From positions 148,735 through 212,734 of the forward strand of contig FJUW01000061.1 of NCBI GenBank assembly GCA_900074885.1: 64,000 nucleotides of DNA, given 5' to 3'. Under the pieces are notes generated by a model, which was not told where the DNA came from, did not search any database, and saw only the letters and a list, made by a program, of their open reading frames with translations. The stretch's first letter is position 1. Every line of letters starts with the position of its first letter. The position numbers and the translations under genes were made by a program. Source of the DNA: Rhynchosporium graminicola. Taxonomy: Eukaryota > Ascomycota > Leotiomycetes > Helotiales > Ploettnerulaceae. This document shows positions 35,965 through 45,420 of the stretch, in pieces.

Positions 35965-38648
35965 GAGAGGGGAGTCTGCTTGGTAAAGGCTAGACGGCCA
36001 TGGATACTAGACGGTGAATAGGGAGGGGTTAGCAAAAGCGATGGAACAAAATGAGTGTGAGAAACGGGATGGATACGTGAGGAGGAAGAGAAATAATTGA
36101 GTTACGAGGTATATGTGGATATGATTGCTGTTATAGTATGGATAATAGATTCTGTCTCTTCTTATGCTCTGTTTTTGTCATGCTCTGCAAGATTGAGCAT
36201 TGTGCCTGACTCTTTTATGCATTGATTGACTATGTTTCAAGCCACGATGAATACCGCCAGATCAGAATCCCGTCATTTCATGTTGGACTTTCAATACTTC
36301 TACGAGCGGAAATGATCCCATGAGTAGCCGGATAGACAACACTTTTCCTAAGCTCGTGGTCTCTGCTTGGAGGAGCTGTGCTTGTATTTGTGCTGTGCAT
36401 TGTGAGTCTATATTGTCTTTCTAAAAGTAATGGGCAGGTATCGTGAGAGGAGAAAGAGCATGATTGGCATATGGGAAGAGGAAGGGCCGATGAAGAGGAG
36501 AGAAGGTATACAGCTCAAGTTCACCCTGCATAATACAAATCGGGGAAGAGAGCGGGCTAGAGCAAGAGCTTAGCGTTCTCGACTGCGCCGTGGAATGTTG
36601 TTCTTAAGTAGGAAATTTTCGAGGTGGTATCTGATAGCGTATAGCGTTAGTATATCGAGCTCGTGAGAGTATCGAACTGTGAAGAATGCTGCGAGGGTAT
36701 GAGTAAGACTCATGAAGTGTGAGTTATGAGTTTGTTTGCCATGCAAGACGTGCTAGGTCGCGTTTTCGGAGCATGGAATCGAGGAGCTGAGATTCAACAA
36801 CCAGGACGTTTTTGCTTAAGAATAGACTAAACAAAGGCCTTTCTTTGCCTGATTATAAGAGCAGATCTCTTCGCTATTTCCTCTATTTATAAATAAAACC
36901 ACGAGACTTGAATCTGTTTGAGAAATATCAGCACTGCATAGATTCGGCACCCCTCAGTGAGAACTTTCAGTGTGTGTGCACAAGAGTTATGATAGATGGG
37001 CAAGTCGACTTCTCAGCCAGACGATTAGGCTTAAGCTGCTGCCTTGGAAATGCTGTCGTGTGAGTTTCATTTTTAGGTTCTCTATGTATAGTACTCTATA
37101 CCTTCGACTTACGCTCTTCTACTTTCCTACACACATTACCTACACTGACCAACGGCTTACATTTCTATAATGTGAAGAATAGGGTGTGGCGAAAGATGCC
37201 GCGAGATGGAACAAGGAGACGAAATGCATGGTGTGTGGACATCTGAAATGTCATTTATATGGAGAGAAGGGGGGGTAAGGGTATAAACGCTTACTGTATG
37301 ATGTTAGTAGGACAAAGCGAAGGAGAGTCTGGAAGTGAGGGTCTGGAGGGAATGGACAACAGATACTAGAGCTTGATGAGGGATTGAACGGTACTAGTGT
37401 TGATATGGTGTATGTCTGTGTTGTTTTTGGTAAGAGTTAGAGACGCTAGCGTTATTCACGTCAGACCAGGGAATAGTTGATGTAGATGAGATAATTTTTT
37501 TCGAATTTGACTCTGGTACGCAGGTAGAAGGGGTGGATAAAAGAAACGTTTTTGTAGACTCACTAATCTAGTCCTTGATTATACCATCTCTGACTCGGTG
37601 CTCTTATCGATTTAGACTATACATGTCAGATTGCTGCTTTTGAAACTCACTATCTAATTCTTCTCCGCTGCTGGCATCGATAGAGGATTGAAATCTACCT
37701 CCGTCGAGCCTTGTACATAGGGATGAATGGAATCATTTTGCAGAACAGATAAGCACGGTTCAAATCCTCTCTTCATATTGGCAATTTTCACAGCCTGCTT
37801 CTTGCACGTGTATCAATTGAGTAAAAAGATGAAAAGTCGATGGATTGAAATACATAGTTTCTAGAAAGGGTCTAGGGTGGGTGTGATTTGCCTCACTCTG
37901 AGCCAACTCGCAAAGTAAATTATTTGAACGTTACAATTCAGTATTTCTGCGCTCTAATTCCAGAGAAGGCAGGGGCACCACTCTTCTTCCTTGTGCTTTA
38001 CCACCGCACTGGTTAAAGTTCTGGATGAATGAGATAATAGTGTAGATTGATGACTGACGACAGGTGGATCAAATTTTAACTACTACGATATACAAGCAGG
38101 AAAGACATAGCGTATGAATCATATTTGTATAATGAATCAGTGTCTCAAATCACCAAAAATCAGTCATGTATAATTTTAGCTGTAATTAGCTTTTTATTGT
38201 CTGGTACTGACTTTTTATTCTCCAGAAATAAGAGTACTTATCTTTTGTAATTGCAAATTTGCTTATCATTCTGCACTTGCTACTATTCTCACCTCCATAA
38301 AAAAAAACAATCCCAAAATTCAGTCTGTATCAGCAGAATGCCAGAATGTCACCTGAGAATATCACCCACAGCACAAACAAAATCCTACGTTAAAAATCCG
38401 CTCCTGGGAACGCCATATAGTAGGACTCAAAATCACCCATACCACTCACAACACCCCTACACTTTACTTTAATTTACAGTCGTACACAAGTAGGCTTTTC
38501 CCCTTCGTTAGGACTTTTTTTCCCTTGGAAAATGCGACAAAAATAGTTCATGATAAAGTTTAAATAAAAGTGGAAGAATATGTCTACTTTTGTTATGAGA
38601 TTTTTATCTCTTCTGACGCGACTCGGTATTTCTGGTGTTCGAAACTTA
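35965..38648. other. Gene-free 2.7 kb
   Basis: Importin 3' flank and beyond. No frame longer than 73 codons and no recognisable protein. Purine-rich G/A tracts dominate 36040-37480. No RNA gene or transposon end could be supported. Confidence 0.4.
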
Positions 38649-38694
38649 TCTATATAACATTGAGCTATTTGTCTATATAACTTTGAGCTATTTG
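38649..38694. repeat. Two tandem 23-bp copies
   Basis: TCTATATAACATTGAGCTA-TTTG (38649-38671) is followed directly by a copy with one substitution (38672-38694). Confidence 0.75.
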
Positions 38695-38756
38695 TGGATC
38701 ACCAGTTAAAAAAACGGGTCACGTGAAATGCTATGATTGGCTACAGCCAGGCCTTA

Positions 38757-38995
38757 GCAGGTGCACGGCCGAAAAGAAGGAACACGAAAATCTTACTCAC
38801 GCCCGAATCAAAACAGCCCCGAAGCTTGCGTAGGGCAGCTGTTTATGAGGACCCCTACGTACTTTCTTTATAGACGTACTTTCTTCATAGACTGCGCGAA
38901 GCAAGGCCCCTGGGCCCCGAAGCTTGCGAAGGGCCGCCGAGGAGTAGACCTTGTTTATAGATATCCAAGATCGAACTTTACACTTCTTCATTGAT
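38757..38995. other. Possible mitochondrial-type insert with GC-rich repeats
   Basis: An island unlike its A+T-rich surroundings. GCCCCGAAGCTTGCG followed by T/A and AGGGC occurs twice (38816-38836, 38914-38934), and a 17-bp unit ACGTACTTTCTTTATAG is tandemly duplicated (38857-38890). The second GC block is palindromic (GGCCCC...GGGCC). Such GC-rich palindromic clusters are common in fungal mitochondrial intergenic DNA, so a nuclear copy of mtDNA is one reading. The 77-codon frame here (LAKGRRGVDLVYRYPRS) is not assigned. Confidence 0.25.
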
Positions 38996-39120
38996 CAAGC
39001 GCATAACAAGAGACTAGTAGTCCTACAAAACGAAGTGAGGAAAGCTTCTCCATATGCTGAATAGGACATGGAAGGTTTATATCCCAATATTTATATACTA
39101 CTAAGACGCATCACCAATGA

Positions 39121-39905
39121 TTAAGCAATAATTAGTGGCACCATCTGCCTCTTTCCCCGCACATTTCCCATTCGTAACTCTTCCACATCCGTTGGGATGT
39201 CCTCTAAGCCCCCTTCCCTGACATACAAAGGATGATTCTTATTCCTCCCACCCTTCAACAATTCTTCCGCCAGCAGGAATAAGCTCGCCCCGAACTTCCT
39301 GTGCTCAGGTGTACTGGGTCGTCCATACAGGCCGGTCATATCTACTGGCGGCCCCGTGATGGTAGGAGTCATCAGCTAATCGGCACGGACATCTCTTCGC
39401 GTGTACTTCATCGGGATGATAATGGCGTCCAGAACAACTTATCTACCCCCAGAAGAACCGATGGTATCGTAGCGCATGCGCATAGTCGATGCGTCGGTCG
39501 ACGTATTGAAGACAAATGCGAGATTTTTTGCTGTGAAACCGTGGAAGTCGGCGCCATGTGTGGATGAACGGTAGTCAAAGCAGGCCACAGCACCGTAGCT
39601 CTCGCACAAGGCGTTATTATCAGATGAGCAGGTGGATAAGGTGTATAGCCAGTGCTCTGAACGTTTTGAGTAAGACATTCGAGATACACTTGCCGAACCT
39701 GAATATGACTCACGTCTTCAGAAACTGCGTTGCCATGGTCCTCGTACCTGTTGCACCTCCCAAAGTACAAACAGAGGTTTTTCCTCCTCATCCGCGGAAA
39801 AGCGCAAGTCCTATAGTAGCAATACCAAGTCCCATAGAGCTTGCCTATTCAAAGGAAATATAGTTGGAAATATGACAGGTCGGGTCCTCATATGCCAGCA
39901 CAAAC
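39121..39905 (-). pseudogene. Trans-acting enoyl reductase (LovC type), pseudogene
   Basis: Medium-chain dehydrogenase/reductase of the trans-enoyl-reductase class that serves highly reducing PKS or PKS-NRPS enzymes lacking a working ER domain. Minus-strand order: HISNYISFE, stop (39847-39845), ASSMGLGIATIGLALF, stop (39790-39788), LGGATGTRTMATQFLKT (nucleotide-binding region), a 50-60 bp intron starting GTGAGT at 39713, then SGYTP-like sequence, a 1-nt frame loss, TCSSDNNALCESYGAVACFDY, STMRMRYDTIGSSGGR, stop (39441-39439), RRDVRAD, stop (39378-39376, where Trp is expected), LMTPTITG, YGRPSTPEHRKFG, EELLKGG, HPLYVREGGLEDIP and the end. Four in-frame stops plus one frameshift; about the N-terminal third is missing. 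Clearly dead. Confidence 0.8.
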
Positions 39906-39926
39906 CCAGCAAAAACTCTCGCGGTC

Positions 39927-40709
39927 TTGTCTGCGGTGTCAAGTCCAAGTGTCGGCCAGCATTATTCTGCCCTTCCACCCCCCTCCACTCATCTCAAATC
40001 GTACCAACAGATGCGCGCTGCCAAGTTCGTCTCTACGCAGTACTTACTCGCCATGGCTACGCCGCGCGGCGTTCCTGTACACTTTATCTCGTCATCAGCC
40101 TTCGCCATGCTGCAGAAAGATACTAGCGAGCTCTCAGAGGTGCTGCCATCAAGCTTCGGGCCGCCTGCCGCTGCCGAATTGCTGATGAAGAATGCTATCG
40201 GTTGCGCTGCTAGCAAGTTGAAGGGCGAGATCCCGGTTGAGCGTTCTGCTCACGTTCCGGGCATTGTGCACCGCTTCCCGAACATTGTAGAACCTGATCC
40301 GCCGGAAGAAATTCCTTTGATTGCGCTTGACAATCTTCTGCACGCGGATGCGTCCTTACCTGCGCTTGATCTTAAGCGGTGGGTTGGCGAGCTAGACATC
40401 ATGGACATTCGCGATGTGGTTCCCGATTCCCTTGCCAAGGCGTCAGTACACGATCCCGGCGAGCTGATTGCCGTACACAACTGTTGCAGCGAGAATAGGT
40501 GCTTGCTGTCAGATCTCGTGAGCATGTGTGAGACGAAGCTGGGCGGCAGAATCGATGCTCTTCCGACCAAGGAGTGGATGAAGATGGCCATTGTATTGGG
40601 TACGCCAAGGGGCGTCGAAGCTTCTTTTACATGCACGGAGGTGTTTTTGTCGCTTGTGCTACGCAAGGGCCGTGTGGTAATGGACAGACCATCGATTCGT
40701 AGTGCTTGA
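39927..40709 (+). pseudogene. Orphan thioester-reductase (R/R*) domain of an NRPS or PKS-NRPS
   Basis: A single open frame of 260 codons without a proper start (opens at TTG; first ATG 40011). From about 40000 it reads like the second half of a terminal NAD(P)-binding reductase domain: RAAKFVSTQYLLAMA, VPVHFISSSAFAML, ELSEVLPSSFGPPAA, CAASKLKGEIPVERSA, IVHRFPNIVEPD, LDLKRWVGELDIMDIRDV, HNCCSENRCLLSDLVSMCE, PTKEWMKMAI. The GxxGxxG N-terminal half and all upstream PKS/NRPS domains (normally about 10 kb) are absent. The usual catalytic Tyr of GYAASK is Cys here. It lies back to back with the dead trans-ER gene, suggesting one deletion truncated both 5' ends. Confidence 0.72.
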
Positions 40710-42058
40710 TTGTAAGAGATTGTTGTGTTCGCATAGCAAGAGCAAATAAATCATAGAGTGGTCTTCTTCAACAAGCATTATTCTTTTCATTTCCGTGTGC
40801 GAGTGCGGCAGAAGAAGATTATGGTTGAAGAGGATACGGTTTCATATACTTGAGCTTGCTCATCGTACTGAGCTTGACTACTTCACTGTGTGCGAGACCG
40901 AGAGTTGTCTACTTCCTTGCCTACTTTCGAGGTATGAGTTCTTTGACGCTGGCCTCGGGGCCATATTAATCAAGTGTAGTCATTGGTTGACTTAATACCT
41001 GTCTAGCTATTCAGGCAAAATATTGGAAGTCCTTTGATATCCAATACGAAACTAAAAATACCTGGGGACGTAAATGCGGTAGCAGCTTACGTAATACAAA
41101 AGCTCGCCTACTTCTTATGCCTCTGTAGAAATCAGGTAATTACCTAACCCCAATTACCTTATCTAGGTACCTACTGAACTTATCTATACTCTACGGTATA
41201 TTCTATTACTTATGTCTTATTATCAGGGGGCTAAGCCTACTAGCTAACTAAGCCCAAGCTTAGTAAGCAATATATCCTCCTTATAAGGATACTCGCACTC
41301 TCAACTAAAACCTCAACTTTCAGTTAATCGATTATCTCAACCTATTGCTCTCTGTTACTATACCTATACCCAATGATACTTATTACCTTGATTTCTTACT
41401 ATAATTTATAGGTATAGAAGGCTATTTCTAGGGGAGAACCCCTAGGACCCCCCTCTAAACTCCACCTACCTACATACCTTATTTCTAGGAGGAGACCCCC
41501 TAGGACCCCCTAGGTGAATATGGTCGATTTAGTTCTGTTACCGCGCTCAGCTTTGGAACTGACCAATCAGAGAAGTCTTGGCAGAACCTCAACCCTCAAA
41601 AAAAGACGAAAGCCACATAGACCGGCTAAATACAACCCCTCCTTAAAGTTACATCCGCTTGAACTAGAAGATGACAAAGGAAGAGTTTGTGTATGAGAGA
41701 GGGAGCACTTCGGACTTACTTCTTACGGTAAAGTTCGGCTAAATATGACTACCGGAAATAAGGCTCTGGGCGCTTTTAGCTTCTGCCTTAATTCGGAGGC
41801 GCTACTGACCCGTATTTCCGAGGCTCCGATACTTTCTCTCTTCCTCTATATCAATGTGACTTCCTTGATTTGTAGTGTCAAGTTCAGAAGAAGTCGCTTC
41901 GCCTGTATATATCGTCTCAACGAGGTGAGATATAAGTATTCTTCGCCAGCCCCTATCCTCAGGGTTCTGGTTATCACTAGATCCAAGTACATGAGCCTTC
42001 AACTTTGGCCTTCAGATTTGAAACTTCACAGCTACTAGGACAGAGCCAGGCAATTGAT
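40710..42058. other. Intergenic with repeat-like segment
   Basis: The part at 41030-41520 is A+T-rich with repeated CCCCTAGGACCCCC phrases (about 41436 and 41493) and TTACCTAAC/GGTAATTAC-like words, probably a transposon relic. The remainder is the upstream region of the phosphoesterase gene. Confidence 0.35.
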
Positions 42059-42991
42059 ATGCCCAACGAACCAATACCTCAAAGGATTATGCCGACGGGA
42101 AAGCTCTACTCCATTAGCGATATCCATGTCGACTTCCCGGACAACAAAGTAGCTTGGTCACGACTGACACCTCATCCAGGAGACGGGCTCATTCTATGCG
42201 GAGACGTCGGACATTCTGCGGAGCACTTACGATTAGCATTCTCTAGAGCGACACGCTGTTTCGATACCGTATGGTGGTGTCCTGGCAATCATGAGCTATA
42301 CACGATGCCCAAAAAGTCCGGCCCCACTGGAGTTCGAGGAGATAAGAAGTATCAAGAATGCGTTGATGTAGCACGAGAATACAATGTTCTCACTCCCGAA
42401 GACGAATTTGTTGTTTGGGAAGGAGAAGGTGGTCCAGTTGTTATTGCTCCAATCTTCACACTGTATGATTACTCGTTCCGGCCTGATGACGTGAGTTTGG
42501 AGGGTGCTGTCCCTTGGGCAAGAGAGAAGGACACGGAAGCTACAGATGAGTTTTTGCTTCATCCGGATCCGTATCCCAATCGGCAAGCTTGGTGCAAAGT
42601 GCTCGTTCAGAAATTTGAAACGAAGCTGGAGGCTGTAAGAACACGATTCCCGTTATTGCCTCTTGTTATTGCAAACCACTGGCCATTGCGAGAAGACTTG
42701 GTGATGCTCAAATTCATCCCAAGGTTTAGCTTATGGTGTGGCACCAAGTTGACAGACGATTGGCATCGAAGATTCAACGCCAAAGTGGTGATTAGTGGCC
42801 ATCTTCATATTCGGAGGACGGATTGGAAAGATGGGTGTCGGTTCGAGGAAGTCAGTCTTGGTTATCCACGGCAGTGGAAGAAGTGCGCTGAGGCGGATAT
42901 GGGAGTGAATGAGCTTCTGAGAGAGATTTTGCCAGGTCCTCAAATCCCCAAAACTGAAGAGATACCCACTCAATGGAGATTCTACGGATAG
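42059..42991 (+). CDS. Calcineurin-like metallophosphoesterase
   Basis: Dinuclear-metal phosphoesterase; the substrate (nucleotide, phospholipid or protein) is not predictable. A single exon of 310 residues from the ATG at 42059; an alternative Met at residue 11 precedes the core. All five family blocks are visible: SDIHVD (Asp21, His23), LCGDVG (Asp49), PGNHE (Asn77-His78), IANHWPL and GHLHIRR. The protein is soluble, with no signal peptide and no intron. The frame is also open for 18 codons upstream but without ATG. It resembles stand-alone phosphoesterases shared by bacteria and fungi, so a horizontal origin is conceivable but unproven. Confidence 0.85.
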   Translation: MPNEPIPQRIMPTGKLYSISDIHVDFPDNKVAWSRLTPHPGDGLILCGDVGHSAEHLRLAFSRATRCFDTVWWCPGNHELYTMPKKSGPTGVRGDKKYQECVDVAREYNVLTPEDEFVVWEGEGGPVVIAPIFTLYDYSFRPDDVSLEGAVPWAREKDTEATDEFLLHPDPYPNRQAWCKVLVQKFETKLEAVRTRFPLLPLVIANHWPLREDLVMLKFIPRFSLWCGTKLTDDWHRRFNAKVVISGHLHIRRTDWKDGCRFEEVSLGYPRQWKKCAEADMGVNELLREILPGPQIPKTEEIPTQWRFYG

Positions 42992-43862
42992 AGTCATGAC
43001 TCATAAATTGAGATCTTGTCTATTGCCCGGCAGCCTTTCGCCCAAGTCCAGTCGTGACACATCTCGCTTCATACATGGATTTTTTCGGAGCTCATCCAGG
43101 GCAAAAATCACACTTTCCACTCACATTAAATCACATGTTGGGGAATGTCGGATATTATCAAAGTGCTTTCGGATGCTTTAAATGTTTTTCTGATCACCCA
43201 TCTAGAAATTGTGCCTTTTCGTGCTGCAGAAGATATTTTCTGATTGAGTCAGATGCGGTCAAAAGTGGAGTGAGTTCTGTTCATTATCCTTCTAGGCCCC
43301 TGCCTCCCTCCTCATCACAACGAGCCTCGTCATCCCCAGAAACTTGTAGACATCTATTGACCCTCTTCAATCTAAGATCCTTGGAGACTTGTATCAATAT
43401 ATCGGCTCTTCTCAATTTGAACAAACACGCCTCTTCTATGTAATCCTGAAGTTCAATCATTTGGAAAGATACAGAAAAGGTGAATCAGGAGAGAATTTTA
43501 TGACTTCGCAGTGTTCAGAGTAGTACCGTCGTGAAACGTACTTATATTTGGGATAGCCTTTTTAAACTGAAACTCGTATTCGATTCCCTGACGCAGCACA
43601 AGCCAACTTATAGCGCGTGTCAATCCATTCTTGTGGTGAATATCTGCGATGGTTACTTTTGTTGGCGCAACCTGAAAAAGGACTAGCTCGAAGCGAAGTC
43701 CAGTCTTTGTTTACTTCCGTTCGGGCAAATCACTTTCAAAATTATAGCGCGATACTGAATCCCATCTCGAAACTCTACTATTGTCAAGCTCACGCATGAC
43801 CAATAAGAATTTTCCTCAGCTCAGCTCTCAAATCCAAATCCAACTACAAAATATTTCGCGCC
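42992..43862. other. Intergenic, no gene seen
   Basis: Overlapping plus-strand frames at 42996-43443 and 43617-43799 show no recognisable protein. Probably the phosphoesterase 3' flank and the promoter of the next (broken) gene. Confidence 0.3.
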
Positions 43863-44799
43863 ATGGCTCCACACATGAGAGAAGAATATCCACAGGCATA
43901 CCAATCCCTGATCTCTTCCAAGGGGCTTGAATTCATCTTTAGCGATCGCATGGCATATGATTTAGATTTGGCAACTGGGACAGCGTCGAGTCTATTCCGC
44001 ATTAGCAAGGAACAGGCGTTGGAGGAGTTTCGGCGATTCGTTGCTATCAAGACGTTTGCTATCAACATTATGGCTAAGTAGATTGGCCCTACACTTTTGA
44101 GTGAGTTGTCCATCTCTGGAAGCGCGGATCCTTTAGGACACCTTTAAGAACAATTGTCTTGGTTAAATGATCAACTTACTCGACGTCCTTCCTTTCCCCA
44201 GATTTTGACTAATGAGATGACACAGTGGAGCATGTCTGGCGTATAGCCGTTTACGACCCGATCTTCTACACCGACTTACAAAACGCTCTAGAAATCACCA
44301 TGCCGTACCGACCTAAAGAAACCGTCGCGGAAGCAGAGCGCGAAAAGAGATTAGAGACCATGGTGGATGTGTATGAACAATGGTTCGGAGCCCCTCCTCA
44401 CGACCTCCCTATCTCACCAATTCTTCGACCGAGCGTCGGAGCTATGTCGATTCTCCCCACTACCACCATGGAGCAGTCTGATCCTGCACTCATCAAGAAT
44501 GTGAATTCTACTCTTGCACTCGAAGCATGCGTACAAGCCCGCTCCATCATCGCGTCCGTGTTCGACCAGGAAATCGTTAATTTCGATGCCGAGATGCCCA
44601 CGGAGGTCTCTTTCGCTGTAGCGCATATCGAGGCAGAATTGTCGGGACGTTCATTCGCGCGCTTAGCTTGTTTTGGTATGTTGAGGAGCACACTATTCAA
44701 TTGACCTACAACGGAACTCGGTTGTGGCCTGAGGAGCGGCTTGGAGAATTTGGCTTTAATAATGGAGCAACAGTAGGCCTGGATTTTGTGGCTGGGTAG
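43863..44799 (+). pseudogene. Broken fungal gene with a ubiquitin-like C-terminus
   Basis: Begins at an ATG with perfect context (GCCATGG). Exon 1 reads REEYPQAYQSLISSKGLEF to FRRFVAIKTFAINIMAK, then an in-frame TAG (44080-44082 region), then IGPTLL up to a GTGAGT donor at about 44100. Exon 2 (acceptor ACACAG before 44225) restores A|TG as Met and continues EHVWRIAVYDPIFYTDLQNA, giving the V-W-R/H-x-A-x-x-D-P pattern of an uncharacterised fungal family. After SGRSFARLACF the frame shifts by one base (about 44675-44690), and the other frame continues IQLTYNGTRLWPEERLGEFG and NNGATVGLDFVAG. That is a ubiquitin-like beta-grasp ending (L-T-Y-N-G, L-x-x-x-G-x-x-N-G-A-T-x-x-x-x-F). Stop plus frameshift suggest a recent pseudogene; sequencing error is the alternative. 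Confidence 0.55.
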
Positions 44800-45420
44800 T
44801 AGCGGTACAGTACGAGGGATCTTTTTGTGTTTGGTGGTTTTGGAGACTGGCGTGCAGCCTTGAGAGCCTTGAGAGGTTGGGAGCTCTACTAGGCTACAAA
44901 TCTGGTGCTTGTTATCCGTTTCAGCGCGCTAGATGAATAAAAGTGATCAGGAACCTCAGTACGTTGTTTCAAACAATCTGATGTTCCTCCGTCTCAGGTT
45001 TGAATCCCACATGTTCTTGTCTACAAGAAGCTGTCGGGATATGCCTCGATTTCTCATTTATATACAAGCCAGTGCTTCTCACAGACATCTCGTCTTCATA
45101 GCATCCGTCATCGCCATTGCTCTTTAGGAGATAGTGTCAAGCTATCACCAACTTTTCTATACAACTACCTAGCATCTCATCTCTGTCATTCGCCTTTCTA
45201 TCCAGTCCGTAGTATTTTATTTTTCCAAGTACGCCAAGCCACGAACTTATCATTACTAGACGATTTTTCCATTCCAGTTCCAAGAGTAGAGCGAGATTTT
45301 TCATCATTACAATCGTACAACCCAGTTTGATTTTCCAACATGCGAGGCTCCGGTCATGAGCTCTATGATTCAATACAAGCTATATGTATGTCAAGGGCTT
45401 TGACACTTTATGAATTGAGA
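44800..45420. other. Intergenic between convergent genes
   Basis: Short overlapping frames on both strands; no product recognised. Confidence 0.35.
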
